A stretch of 64,000 nucleotides of DNA from Prochlorococcus sp. AG-449-G23. GTDB taxonomy: Bacteria; Cyanobacteriota; Cyanobacteriia; PCC-6307; Cyanobiaceae. This document shows positions 1 to 8,263 of this stretch, piece after piece. The position numbers and the translations under genes were made by a program. The notes beneath the pieces were generated by a model, which did no database searches, was not told the DNA's origin, and saw nothing but the letters and a program-made list of their open reading frames with translations. Where the stretch lies: positions 1-64,000 of the forward strand of contig QCQJ01000005.1 of assembly GCA_003209585.1 (NCBI GenBank), given 5' to 3'. The stretch's first letter is position 1. Every line of letters starts with the position of its first letter.

Positions 1-68
1 GAACTTTTTAAATTATCCTTAATTTCTAACTTTTTTTCTAACATTTACTTTTTAAAAATTCCTCTATT

Positions 69-1019
69 ATGAAAAATTACTCTAAAAAATATATAATCTC
101 CCACCTTGGAATTTTAGGCTTTTCTTCATCTTTATTATTTTGTGGTCTTTCAGCTAATCGAGCAAAAGCCATGGAACAATATCTTTGCCCTGAAAGTGGC
201 TCAGCCAACGCAACTATTGAATATATCAATAACCTTGATAGCTCAGATACTACTTATGGCAGTTGTCTTACTACTCCAGATAAATTTGAATTAACAATAT
301 ATGAAATGGGGCTATGCACATCTGACCCAATAACAGGTTCTAAAGGAAGCAGAGCTTGGGACAAAACTAATTGCGTTACGACAATGATTAGTGCAAGTGG
401 AGTAACAGTAGACCTAGCTCCTGGCGATTCATCCTCAAAACAAGCTGCACTTCCATCAGCTTCAACTAGACCACCCTCTAACACTTACACTCACGCATTC
501 ATTTTAATTTCTAATAAATTCAAATTAAAAGGAAGTTACACCCTAGCTGATGGAACAAGATATTACTCTACTCAAGGAGAAGATGAGTGGGGACTTTATG
601 GTAAGCCTGTTATAGGAAGTGCAGCTGCACAAGAACATGGTGAAGAACTCGACCAAATAGGTGGAGAAGATGAAGAGCTTGGCTGGACTGTTGGTGATAG
701 TTCAGAGATGCCATACCTAGCTATGACTGGGGGAGGTAAAGTAGCAGCAATTTTATTAAAAAATTGTGATCATATTAATAATCAATGTATTGGGACAACT
801 CCAAAAGTTGCTAGTAAATTAGAGCCAGAAAGACTATTTGCTGTCTTTGAGACTAATTCTGGCAGCCCAGTAACTATTAGTGATTCTACTCAAGGTTTAG
901 AAGTGGAATTAAGTGTTAAAAATGTTGGTTACGCAGTAGGGACATCTTCTTACGACGGATCAGGTTCTATCACCTATTTCGGATCAGCTCCATTTAAACC
1001 TAAATTTACAACTTTCTAA
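69..1019 (+). CDS. Secreted protein of unknown function
   Basis: A 316-residue protein with a clear N-terminal signal peptide: a lysine-rich start, a hydrophobic core at about residues 12-28, and a likely cleavage site after AKA near residue 34. The mature part is rich in Ser, Thr and Gly and holds several cysteines, including one in the motif YEMGLC, so a disulfide-bonded, mainly beta periplasmic or surface protein is likely. I cannot assign a function. It stands alone, with an AT-rich leader upstream and a tRNA-like fragment about 220 bases downstream, which suggests it belongs to an island module. Confidence 0.8.
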   Translation: MKNYSKKYIISHLGILGFSSSLLFCGLSANRAKAMEQYLCPESGSANATIEYINNLDSSDTTYGSCLTTPDKFELTIYEMGLCTSDPITGSKGSRAWDKTNCVTTMISASGVTVDLAPGDSSSKQAALPSASTRPPSNTYTHAFILISNKFKLKGSYTLADGTRYYSTQGEDEWGLYGKPVIGSAAAQEHGEELDQIGGEDEELGWTVGDSSEMPYLAMTGGGKVAAILLKNCDHINNQCIGTTPKVASKLEPERLFAVFETNSGSPVTISDSTQGLEVELSVKNVGYAVGTSSYDGSGSITYFGSAPFKPKFTTF

Positions 1020-1242
1020 ATGTTTTAAATATCATTCATCAAATATTTTTAACAATCGGCTTTAATATTGATGTCAACCCAAGCTCTAATTTAAGAGGAC
1101 CTCTTTTACCTCAATTCGAATTAATAAAGTAAAAGTGCCCATAATGTGACCATAACCCAAAGTTCTAGTCCGAATTAGTCCATACATATTCGCCCCTATC
1201 TCTTGATATAGCTATTAGTCTCAATTATAGCCTTGTTTGCGC

Positions 1243-1289
1243 AGGTGCTTTAAGAGCACTAGGTCGCAGGTTCGACCCTGTCAACCCGA
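1243..1289 (+). repeat. tRNA 3'-half fragment A (tRNA-Pro-like)
   Basis: An anticodon-arm-like hairpin is followed by AGGTCGCAGGTTCGA, which matches a tRNA variable loop and T-arm, and then an acceptor-like CAACCCGA end. No 5' half precedes it and the T-stem is imperfect, so it cannot be a working tRNA. It aligns with the fragments at 2873, 3864 and 8645. Such 3' ends are typical attachment-site scars of elements that integrate into tRNA genes. The anticodon position of this copy reads TAA rather than TGG, so it has drifted or is chimeric. Confidence 0.65.
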
Positions 1290-1598
1290 TTGGGTTCTCA
1301 CGAAATCGAAAATGAGACTGAGCGAGGATTTACTATACCTTGAATAACCTTGCTGCCTGATGTAGCTCATTAAGATTACAAAATTACTGAGATTTATTTA
1401 GTAACCTATTATGAAATATCAAAAAATACTATTACTCCACCTAAACCAAGAATTACATTGCATGGGTCATAGTAATTCTACTAAAGCTAAATGATCTTTT
1501 AATTATTAGGTTCAACTTTAAAATTAACTCTAACTGTTACGTATATGTATCAATGTTGTATAACTAGTGCCGATATACACATATTTACAACTTTTTTC
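1290..1598. other. Intergenic stretch, no gene seen
   Basis: About 300 AT-rich bases between tRNA-like fragment A and the hli promoter. I found no open frame with a plausible start and ribosome-binding site, and no strong hairpin. Confidence 0.5.
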
Positions 1599-1637
1599 TT
1601 TACATTAGTTAATAAGAATGTTACATTTGTTAATAAT
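1599..1637 (+). promoter_or_regulatory. Two tandem HLR1-like boxes upstream of hli
   Basis: TTTACATT-AG-TTAATAAG (1599-1616) and GTTACATT-TG-TTAATAAT (1620-1637) each fit the HLR1 layout: two eight-base half-sites related to (G/T)TTACA(T/A)(T/A) separated by two bases. The boxes repeat every 21 bases, about two helical turns. HLR1 is bound by the response regulator RpaB at high-light genes. The same pair, with the same spacing, lies upstream of the second hli cluster at 29026. Their position 16-54 bases before the start codon overlaps the expected promoter. Confidence 0.6.
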
Positions 1638-1652
1638 TAAATTATTTAACTA

Positions 1653-1862
1653 ATGACTAATTCTTCATACATAACAACAGAATCAGGCGGAAGGCAAAAT
1701 ATTTTTCCAACTGAGCCTCGTCCTTATGTTGATCAATCTGTTTCTTACGATGGATATCCTCAAAACGCAGAAAAAGTTAATGGTCGTTGGGCAATGATTG
1801 GGTTAGTTGCACTTTTGGGAGCTTATGTAACTACAGGCCAAATAATCCCAGGTATTTTTTAA
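1653..1862 (+). CDS. hli: High-light-inducible protein (Hli/HLIP)
   Basis: 69 residues with a hydrophilic N-terminus and one transmembrane helix carrying the chlorophyll-binding Hli core KVNGRWAMIG, followed by GAYVTTGQIIPG. Hlips are single-helix thylakoid relatives of LHC antenna proteins. They bind chlorophyll and carotenoid and protect photosystem II assembly intermediates under light stress. The stop overlaps the next start (TAATG), so the two are translationally coupled. A near-identical copy lies at 29077-29283. Regulation by the HLR1-like boxes just upstream is inferred. Confidence 0.93.
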   Translation: MTNSSYITTESGGRQNIFPTEPRPYVDQSVSYDGYPQNAEKVNGRWAMIGLVALLGAYVTTGQIIPGIF

Positions 1863-2122
1863 TGTCTCCTCTTTCAGGTTTTTTAGCTGTAATCGTATTA
1901 TTCACAGCTATACTCATTGCTTATCTAACCAAGCAATTTCAAAACGAAAATTTAAACTATCTAACTTCAAATCCAATGACAAATTCAACTACTAAGGTAA
2001 AAACAATCGAAAAAGAAAAATTTGTTGCAGAAACTCTTAATGGGAGATTCGCAATGCTTGGATTAATTGCTGCTGTTGGAGCTTACTTAACAACAGGCCA
2101 AATAATTCCAGGTTTCGTTTAA
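1862..2122 (+). CDS. hli: High-light-inducible protein with extra N-terminal membrane helix
   Basis: 86 residues. The ATG at 1862 overlaps the stop of the upstream hli; longer frames starting inside that gene are not credible. An N-terminal hydrophobic helix (about residues 5-22) and a charged linker lead to the Hli helix with ETLNGRFAMLG and TTGQIIPGF. Two helices instead of one make this a distinct Hli subtype. It is closely paralogous to 29283-29543, with an almost invariant C-terminal half. Confidence 0.9.
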   Translation: MSPLSGFLAVIVLFTAILIAYLTKQFQNENLNYLTSNPMTNSTTKVKTIEKEKFVAETLNGRFAMLGLIAAVGAYLTTGQIIPGFV

Positions 2123-2350
2123 ATGCTTTTACTCTCTGTACCATTTTACGATTTTCCATCTTCGCCCATACTAATAATTGGTGCGATAGGGATTGTTGTA
2201 GCACTAGCTGTATTTTTTCTTGCTTACAAAAAGTATTTTGATTCTCCATTTAACAAAGAACTTCAATTAAAGAAAAAGGCTCTATTGAAGGAGAAAACAG
2301 AACTTAATAAAAAACTTGAGAAAATAGAGCAAGATTTAAAAAATTTATAG
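2123..2350 (+). CDS. Small membrane-anchored coiled-coil protein
   Basis: 75 residues, starting one base after the stop of the preceding hli, so probably in the same transcript. A hydrophobic segment at about residues 16-37 is followed by a Lys/Glu-rich tail with heptad-like leucines (LKKKALLKEKTELNKKLEKI), predicted to form a coiled coil. Function unknown. Its place suggests a thylakoid partner of the Hli proteins, but that is inference. The second hli cluster lacks it. Confidence 0.75.
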   Translation: MLLLSVPFYDFPSSPILIIGAIGIVVALAVFFLAYKKYFDSPFNKELQLKKKALLKEKTELNKKLEKIEQDLKNL

Positions 2351-2358
2351 TGATATAC

Positions 2359-2448
2359 ATGAACATAGACATCTTCTTAATCTCTTTCTTTACTTATCTC
2401 TTAGTACCAGTAGTAATGATCGCCAAAGGAAAAAAAGCAACTAACTAA
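2359..2448 (+). CDS. Very small single-helix membrane protein
   Basis: 29 codons, starting eight bases after the previous stop: a hydrophobic helix followed by the basic tail KGKKATN. Size and shape resemble low-molecular-weight thylakoid subunits, but I recognise no family. Its tight position in the hli operon supports it. Confidence 0.5.
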   Translation: MNIDIFLISFFTYLLVPVVMIAKGKKATN

Positions 2449-2542
2449 AAAGATTTAGACTTCCAAAATAAGAATTTAAACTCTATTCAATACTTAAGAA
2501 GTCGTTATAGAGTTTTCATATAAACTTAAGGAGGGTAATCTT

Positions 2543-2701
2543 ATGACCAACCTTGCAATAGAGATACTTCTCTTGACTATAGTTTTAGTAAAATTTGGAG
2601 CAATCCTTACAGCTAATATCTATACAAAATCAGTAAAAGAATTTAAACGCAATAGATTATTTTGCAGTAAGTCTTTAAGCAATCCCTATTGCATTATTTG
2701 A
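2543..2701 (+). CDS. Small membrane protein with strong ribosome-binding site
   Basis: 52 residues preceded by a near-perfect Shine-Dalgarno TAAGGAGGG eight bases before the ATG, unusual in this AT-rich window. The N-terminal half is a hydrophobic helix; the C-terminal half is basic and has two cysteines. Function unknown. It is the last gene before tRNA-like fragment B. Confidence 0.6.
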   Translation: MTNLAIEILLLTIVLVKFGAILTANIYTKSVKEFKRNRLFCSKSLSNPYCII

Positions 2702-2872
2702 GCAAAATTTGGCTTATAAATAACTAGATTGATTGTTAGCGAGATTCTGCTTATTTATGCTCCACGTTGCCATATCTTTTTAATTTTTAAGACTCATAAA
2801 TTTCTTATAGTATCAACTAATAAGATATAGCCAAACTTTTTTCTCGTGGGGGCTGTCGCATTTTCAGTCACG

Positions 2873-2919
2873 GGTACTTTGGGAGCAATAGGGCGCAGGC
2901 TCGAATCCTATCGCCCCGA
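2873..2919 (+). repeat. tRNA-Pro 3'-half fragment B
   Basis: Contains the anticodon loop TTTGGGA (UGG, proline), then AGGGCGCAGGCTCGAATCCT, a T-arm, and a CGCCCCGA acceptor end. The anticodon stem no longer pairs and there is no 5' half. It matches fragment C almost base for base over the T-arm and acceptor. With fragment A it brackets the hli cassette. Confidence 0.75.
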
Positions 2920-3108
2920 ATGACTTTTCAGTGATTGCCTATTTTGACTTAGGGAAAAGTTAGGGAAAGTGACCTCCTTTTTAAGGGGTTTTCTTATGTT
3001 TTTTCCTTATACTTTATAGAATTTTATTAAAATTTTTAGGATATAAGCCTATCTTAAATAAATAGATAGAGTTGGTTGCTATCCTCATTGGGCAATAGCT
3101 ATTAAGTA

Positions 3109-3231
3109 TTGAAGGAACTTTTAATCGATCTTTGGCAGAATCATCACGACCCATATCATGCAGCTATTGGCATAAGTGGAGTAATAGTTTTGTTGGTAAT
3201 TTATAATCGATTACTCAATAAATATCAGTAA
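3109..3231 (+). CDS. Possible 40-residue membrane peptide
   Basis: Starts at TTG and encodes a His-rich N-terminus (NHHDPYH), one hydrophobic helix and a basic end. A good hairpin terminator follows within six bases, which is the main support. Family unknown; the start is uncertain. Confidence 0.4.
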   Translation: MKELLIDLWQNHHDPYHAAIGISGVIVLLVIYNRLLNKYQ

Positions 3232-3236
3232 CAAGA

Positions 3237-3272
3237 AACCCTTCCAGAAATTCCAACTACTGAAAGGGTTAT
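3237..3272 (+). terminator. Hairpin terminator
   Basis: AACCCTTCCAG pairs with CTGAAAGGGTT around a 12-base loop. The T-run is weak. It sits directly after the 40-residue frame. Confidence 0.55.
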
Positions 3273-3370
3273 TAAATCGACTCGCAACTATATAGAATCA
3301 ATTTATGTCTTGCAGCAAATGTAGATTTTGCTGATGAGGTTTGGCCTCAATTAATTTATAGCAAAAATTT

Positions 3371-3586
3371 CTAAACTCCCGCTATTTTTTGTTCCGCTAG
3401 TCGTTTTTTTAGAATTAAATAATTTTGTGAAGCCCATTTTCGAGAAATATCTAATTCAGTATCTAACAACTTTTGAAGTGATTTAATTATTTTAAATACT
3501 TCTACGAAGCCTAGATAAATTATTACCAGCACCTTAGTTATGTTTACTGCAAGAGCAACTAACTTTTCAATTCTTTGATCTTTCAT
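3371..3586 (-). CDS. Hypothetical membrane protein
   Basis: 71 residues with one hydrophobic segment (about residues 10-33) and a charged C-terminal half. No family recognised. The overlapping 68-codon frame on the other strand has a less protein-like composition, so this strand is preferred. Confidence 0.4.
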   Translation of the reverse strand: MKDQRIEKLVALAVNITKVLVIIYLGFVEVFKIIKSLQKLLDTELDISRKWASQNYLILKKRLAEQKIAGV

Positions 3587-3863
3587 TTGAACTTTTTGAA
3601 GCCTACTAAAATTATCAGTTGTAAGAAATTATGCAAATGTTTTTTCAAATTAAAAATAACTTCTAAAAATACTGGTTTTCTTCCTAGCTACGACACCCAT
3701 CATATAGACCAACTTCTAAAACCTTACGTAGCACTAGGTCAACTTTATGGGAAATTTAGGGAAAGATCCATTAAGTATTAGAATGTCTATTAAGGTTTTA
3801 GAAGAAAAAAGGTCTTATAACCGAAGTTATAGCTTCAAATCGTAGAAATAGGGTCTTCTGAAC

Positions 3864-3911
3864 TAGTGATTTGGGATCACTAGGTCGCAGGTTCGAATGC
3901 TGTCGCCCCGA
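3864..3911 (+). repeat. tRNA-Pro(UGG) 3'-half fragment C
   Basis: The best-preserved fragment. AGTGA/TCACT forms a five-pair anticodon stem around TTTGGGA (UGG), followed by AGGTCGCAGGTTCGAAT and CGCCCCGA. One T-stem pair is broken and there is no D-arm or 5' acceptor strand. It lies about 150 bases before the carbamoyltransferase cassette and, with fragment D, brackets it. Confidence 0.78.
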
Positions 3912-4065
3912 ATCAATTAAATCCAATTCATACTAGAGAGTTTCCCAGACTCTCTTTTGTATTTCTAACTACAAGAAAAATAAGACATAGTGATTATATA
4001 GCGATTGTATGCACAGCTCTGCTAAACTTTTCAATAATTTCTTTTAAGAATAAGGAAAGATTTAA

Positions 4066-5925
4066 TTGAAAAAAAATTTTTTACTAGGGATTTCTTGTTT
4101 TTATCACGATAGTGCAGCTGTATTAATACTTGATGGCGAAATCATAACGGCAGTACAAGAAGAAAGATTTTCAAGAAAAAAACATGATTCAAGATTTCCA
4201 GAAAATGCTATTAAATATTGCTTAAAATCAAATAATTTAGATTTAAGAGATATAAAAAATATAGTTTATTATGAAAAACCTTTACTCACATTTGAAAGAC
4301 TATTAGAAACCTACCTTGCAGTAGCTCCTAGAGGCGGAAGATCGTTCATTGCAGCAATGCAGGTTTGGTTAAAAGAAAAACTCTTTTTGAAATCAGAACT
4401 AAAAAAAAGTTTCAAAATTATTCAAAAAGAGATAATTAGAAACGAAGATGTACATATCCCTGAGATTCTTTTTGCTGAGCATCATCAATCACATGCATCT
4501 GCAGCCTTCTATCCAAGCCCTTTTGAAGAAGCAGTTATTCTTTGTATGGACGGAGTTGGTGAGTGGGCAACAACTTCTACATGGATAGGTAAAGGCAATA
4601 AAATAAAACCACTTTGGGAAATAAGTTTTCCCCATTCTTTAGGACTTTTGTACTCTGCCTTTACTTTTTATTGTGGCTTTAAAGTAAATTCTGGCGAATA
4701 TAAATTGATGGGATTGGCCCCTTATGGGAAACCGATTTATGCAAAAGAAATTAAAGAAAAACTTATCGATATTAAAGAAGATGGCACATTTAAACTCGAT
4801 ATGAGTTATTTCAAATACCATCGTGGTTTTCGAATGACTAGTCAAAAGTTTCACAAACTTTTTGGTTCACCCCCAAGAAATGCGGAAGATGAACTAACTC
4901 AATTTCATATGGATTTAGCATCATCTATTCAAGCAGTTACTGAAGAAATAGTGATTAAAATTGCATGTTCTCTCAGGAAGGAAACGGGTATTAAAAATAT
5001 TTGCCTCGCAGGTGGAGTTGCTCTAAATTGCGTAGCCAATGGAAAGTTACTTGAGAAAAAAATATTTAACGATATCTGGATTCAACCTGCCAGTGGAGAC
5101 GCCGGTTCTGCTCTAGGAGCTGCACTTGTTGGTTGGCATGAATACTTAAATAAGCCTAGGAGAGTAAACCCAAGCGATTCCATGAAAGGTACTTATCTTG
5201 GTTGTAACTTTTCTAATGTAGAGATAATTAATTATTTAAAGCATATAAATGCCCCATTTGAGACATATCAAGACGAAGAACTTTTTGAAAAGGTTGCATT
5301 GCAACTTGAACAAGGGAAAGTAATTGGCTGGTTCAATGGGCCAATGGAATTTGGTCCAAGGGCTCTTGGAGCAAGATCAATTATAGGTGACCCTAGAAAT
5401 CAAGAAATGCAAAGTGTAATGAATTTAAAAATAAAATATAGAGAAAGCTTCAGACCATTTGCTCCTTCTGTACTTGAAGAGGACGTTGCCAGTCAATTTG
5501 AAATGAAAAATAAAAGTCCTTATATGTTATTGGTCTCCCCATTAAAAAAAGAACTTTGTACTGAAATGACCGAAGAACAAAAACAACTATTTGGAATAGA
5601 TAAACTAAATATCCCTCGATCAACATTACCTGCAATTACTCATGTTGATTATTCTGCAAGGGTACAAACAGTAAGTAAAGAAACTAATCCTCGTTATTAC
5701 AACCTTATAAATACTTTTAAGAAACTAACAAATTGTCCATTAATAGTTAATACATCATTTAATGTTAGAGGAGAACCGATAGTTTGCACCCCTCAAGATG
5801 CATATCGTTGTTTCATGAGAACGGAGATGGACATATTAGTCCTCCAAAATCAATTTCTTTATAAGTACGCTCAGCCTAAAACAGAAAAAGATGAGACTTG
5901 GAAACAAGAATTTGAATTAGATTAA
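4066..5925 (+). CDS. O-carbamoyltransferase, NodU/CmcH family
   Basis: 619 residues, full length for the family. It transfers a carbamoyl group from carbamoyl phosphate to a hydroxyl, via a carbamoyl-adenylate. The N-terminal Kae1/HSP70-like domain (about 1-360) shows GISCFYHDSAAVL, the metal-binding histidines in HHQSHASAA (139-147), MDGVGEW, GLAPYG, and LAGGVALNC with GDAGSALGAA for nucleotide binding. The C-terminal domain (about 385-600) shows FGPRALGARSI, RESFRPFAPS and NTSFNVRGEP. The start is TTG with an AAGGAAAG site upstream. It heads a four-gene cassette with SxtJ-like, DUF5989-like and SGNH genes. The acceptor, probably a surface sugar or secondary metabolite, is unknown. Confidence 0.92.
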   Translation: MKKNFLLGISCFYHDSAAVLILDGEIITAVQEERFSRKKHDSRFPENAIKYCLKSNNLDLRDIKNIVYYEKPLLTFERLLETYLAVAPRGGRSFIAAMQVWLKEKLFLKSELKKSFKIIQKEIIRNEDVHIPEILFAEHHQSHASAAFYPSPFEEAVILCMDGVGEWATTSTWIGKGNKIKPLWEISFPHSLGLLYSAFTFYCGFKVNSGEYKLMGLAPYGKPIYAKEIKEKLIDIKEDGTFKLDMSYFKYHRGFRMTSQKFHKLFGSPPRNAEDELTQFHMDLASSIQAVTEEIVIKIACSLRKETGIKNICLAGGVALNCVANGKLLEKKIFNDIWIQPASGDAGSALGAALVGWHEYLNKPRRVNPSDSMKGTYLGCNFSNVEIINYLKHINAPFETYQDEELFEKVALQLEQGKVIGWFNGPMEFGPRALGARSIIGDPRNQEMQSVMNLKIKYRESFRPFAPSVLEEDVASQFEMKNKSPYMLLVSPLKKELCTEMTEEQKQLFGIDKLNIPRSTLPAITHVDYSARVQTVSKETNPRYYNLINTFKKLTNCPLIVNTSFNVRGEPIVCTPQDAYRCFMRTEMDILVLQNQFLYKYAQPKTEKDETWKQEFELD

Positions 5926-5928
5926 TTA

Positions 5929-6321
5929 ATGAAAAATTATATTGCCCAAAAAACACTTAGAGAATTTGGTTTTCTTCTTGGTTTTACATTCCCCTTTTTA
6001 ATCGGATGGATTTTACCTTTAATTGGAGGTCATTCTTTTAGAACTTGGACACTATTTATTAGCATTCCATCTATAATTTTATCTCTTACAAAACCCAGCC
6101 TTCTTCTACACCCATACAAAGCATGGATGAAGCTTGGGCATATTTTGGGATGGTTGAATAGTCGTATAATATTAGGATTAGTTTTTTTAATCGTTCTCCA
6201 ACCAATAGCATTAATTATGAGAATTATTGGCCATGATCCTTTAAAAACAAAAAGGCTTGTTCAAAAATCTTATAGAGAAAATAAAACTAACCAAAAAATA
6301 AATTTAAAAAAAATTTTCTAA
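5929..6321 (+). CDS. SxtJ-like membrane protein
   Basis: 130 residues with three or four hydrophobic segments and a basic C-terminal tail. The N-terminal pattern (TLREFGFLLGFTFPFLIG) and the position three bases after a carbamoyltransferase match the SxtJ family, found beside carbamoyltransferases in saxitoxin clusters and in many polysaccharide-type loci. Its biochemical role is not established. It probably tethers or assists the carbamoylation step at the membrane. Confidence 0.8.
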   Translation: MKNYIAQKTLREFGFLLGFTFPFLIGWILPLIGGHSFRTWTLFISIPSIILSLTKPSLLLHPYKAWMKLGHILGWLNSRIILGLVFLIVLQPIALIMRIIGHDPLKTKRLVQKSYRENKTNQKINLKKIF

Positions 6322-6323
6322 AT

Positions 6324-6485
6324 ATGGAAGCCTTCTTAGAACTAGTTAGAGATGTATGGGATTTTTTAAAGACAAGAAAGAAATATTGGCTAGCACCTCT
6401 AATTATTACCATTATTTTGATGGGTGCCTTAATTGTTTTTACACAAGGTTCAGTTGTCGCTCCCTTTATTTACAGTATTTTCTAA
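6324..6485 (+). CDS. DUF5989-like small membrane protein
   Basis: 53 residues: an amphipathic N-terminus (FLELVRDVWDFLKTRKKYWL) and one transmembrane helix ending in the motif QGSVVAPFIYSIF. This shape, and its place just after an SxtJ-like gene, match the DUF5989 family that travels with carbamoyltransferase-SxtJ loci. Two bases separate it from the preceding stop. Confidence 0.78.
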   Translation: MEAFLELVRDVWDFLKTRKKYWLAPLIITIILMGALIVFTQGSVVAPFIYSIF

Positions 6486-6486
6486 A

Positions 6487-7593
6487 TTGAATAAAACTAA
6501 ATTAATAAATATATTTCTAGTTTTATTTTCTAGCTTTCTCCCAATTTATATTGCTGACTTAGTTCTTAAACATTTGAGATTACCAAAAGACTCAAGCAGG
6601 TTGATGCTTCTTGCTGGATCAAGTTTATATAGCGACATAGATGGGTTTAGGAGATATGAACCAAATAAAAATGTTGAACAATTAGCAATTTATGATAAAG
6701 ATATCGCATATAGGTATGCCTATAAAACTAATAATAAAGGACTTGTTTCGTACCCCGATTTACAAAAAAATGATGCTATTGATTTAGCTATTAATGGAGA
6801 TTCCTTTAGCGAAGGACAAGGAGGATATCCATGGGTTGTGGAATGGCAAAAAAACGAGCTAAATGATTTAAATATCAAAAGTCTTAATTACTCAATTGCT
6901 GGAAATGGTTTTGAGGATTTTTTAGAAGGCTCTAAGCACTCAAAAAAATATTACAAGGCATCAAAAAATATCATTTTCTTTATTGAACATAATGCATATA
7001 GGCCTTATCAAAAAATGTCTAGAAACAAAATTTGTTCTTTCTACTCGAATGGATTTTTAGATAATATATTAGGCCCTTTAACATGCAAAACTTACGGTAT
7101 TGTTTGGCATCATATCGACTTAAAAAAAAGTGATAAAGAAATTCTTGATAAGGCAAAGTATCTCCAACAATATGGGGTTATAGCTTCTTTTAATAAATTT
7201 CTAAAAGAAGTTAAGAATTCAACTCCTAAAAAAAATATAGTCCAAAATAATAAAGAAAATGAATATAAATCTCAGAAAGTTGAATTGAGGTTAGGACCAA
7301 TACCCTCATATACAAAAATTGCGATAAGTAAAATTAACAGTATCTATGATAAAAATAATGTTTTATATGTCCAATTACCTGAAAAAGTCGGGAAGCCAAA
7401 TAAAAGTGCTTTAGAATTTACAAAAAGATTGGAAGCTTTGGTTGATAACAAAATAATTAATTTGTGGGAAAGCTGTCCACTCGAAAAATCTGATTTTCAT
7501 GTTCTTGATAATCATCCAAACGTTGAAGGTTATAAAAAAATCAAACGCTGTATTTCTAAAAATAAAGATATAAATAATTTTATTAAATTTTAA
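6487..7593 (+). CDS. SGNH/GDSL-type hydrolase, membrane anchored
   Basis: 368 residues from the TTG at 6487, one base after the DUF5989 stop. The ATG at 6433 lies inside that gene and would add an implausible leader. An N-terminal signal-anchor is followed by block I GDSF (nucleophile Ser about 106), an AGNGF segment compatible with the Gly/Asn oxyanion blocks, and a C-terminal DNHPN segment (about 341-345) supplying the Asp/His pair. Such proteins esterify or de-esterify surface polymers. It completes the carbamoyltransferase cassette, so modification of an envelope glycan is the best guess. Confidence 0.75.
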   Translation: MNKTKLINIFLVLFSSFLPIYIADLVLKHLRLPKDSSRLMLLAGSSLYSDIDGFRRYEPNKNVEQLAIYDKDIAYRYAYKTNNKGLVSYPDLQKNDAIDLAINGDSFSEGQGGYPWVVEWQKNELNDLNIKSLNYSIAGNGFEDFLEGSKHSKKYYKASKNIIFFIEHNAYRPYQKMSRNKICSFYSNGFLDNILGPLTCKTYGIVWHHIDLKKSDKEILDKAKYLQQYGVIASFNKFLKEVKNSTPKKNIVQNNKENEYKSQKVELRLGPIPSYTKIAISKINSIYDKNNVLYVQLPEKVGKPNKSALEFTKRLEALVDNKIINLWESCPLEKSDFHVLDNHPNVEGYKKIKRCISKNKDINNFIKF

Positions 7594-7774
7594 GTTTTCC
7601 CTTTTAAATTTTTAATTAAAACTACCCTATTATTTAGCGATTCAATGAATATCTATGAGATACTATGCCTAATTTCAAGTCTAATATAAATTCATGGCTT
7701 AAAGAATAAATAGCTTTTTTAACCTATTTAGCCTTTTTAGCTTTTAATATATATAAAATTCAAATTTCTAATAA

Positions 7775-8029
7775 ATGATTAAAAAAGAAGACAATATTCG
7801 AAGCGAAAGCTATTACCCAGATAGCAATTATTATATTGATCAAGAAAATACTTCCAAAGAGACTTCATTTTCAGAGAATCAAATATCGAATATAGGGGAA
7901 AATTTTGAATGGCCAAATACCTATTGGTTTATTGCCGAAAGAACAAATGGCAGGTTAGCAATGATAGGCTTCATGGCTGTCATTATTAACTACACCTTAT
8001 TTGGTTGGATTGCATATCCAATCCTTTAA
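7775..8029 (+). CDS. hli: High-light-inducible protein, acidic N-terminus
   Basis: 84 residues. A long, acidic, Asn/Ser/Tyr-rich N-terminal half leads to the Hli helix AERTNGRLAMIGFMA and a short Trp-containing end. The chlorophyll-binding Glu, Asn and Arg are present. It has no HLR1-like pair upstream, unlike the two hli clusters. It lies between the carbamoyltransferase cassette and two broken genes, inside the block bracketed by tRNA-Pro fragments. Confidence 0.85.
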   Translation: MIKKEDNIRSESYYPDSNYYIDQENTSKETSFSENQISNIGENFEWPNTYWFIAERTNGRLAMIGFMAVIINYTLFGWIAYPIL

Positions 8030-8257
8030 ATGAGTAATTCTAATTTTGATAAAAATGGTGCGGATAAGTCTCAAACGCATTGACTTCAGTATGCTGCTTT
8101 TGTTGTAACTTCATTTGCTATTTATTTTGGTTGGGCATTTTTCAATGAGGCTAGTTTCCATCATTTCACTGTGAAAATATTCAAGTTTTGGAACTGCAAT
8201 GGATATAACCCTATTAGTTATTGCATAATGCTTTGGGAAGTAGACTTTTATCCTTAA
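8030..8257 (+). pseudogene. Small membrane protein gene with in-frame TGA
   Basis: The ATG overlaps the region of the preceding hli stop (TAAATGA). After 17 codons there is a TGA at 8081-8083. The same frame then stays open for 57 more codons and encodes a convincing helix (YAAFVVTSFAIYFGWAFF) up to TAA at 8255. This looks like a point-mutated small membrane protein. Restart after the stop is possible but no good site is seen. Confidence 0.5.
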
Positions 8258-8263
8258 AAAGTA

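Noticed and set aside
1787-1861. Longer frame extending the second hli upstream to 1787
   Set aside because: It lies wholly inside the first hli in another frame. The ATG at 1862 with TAATG overlap is the natural start. The same applies to 29208-29282.
3575-3781. 68-codon plus-strand frame
   Set aside because: Overlaps the minus-strand gene at 3371 and has low-complexity composition with no family match.
6433-6486. ATG at 6433 as start of the SGNH gene
   Set aside because: It lies inside the DUF5989-like gene. The TTG at 6487 gives a normal signal-anchor and one-base spacing.
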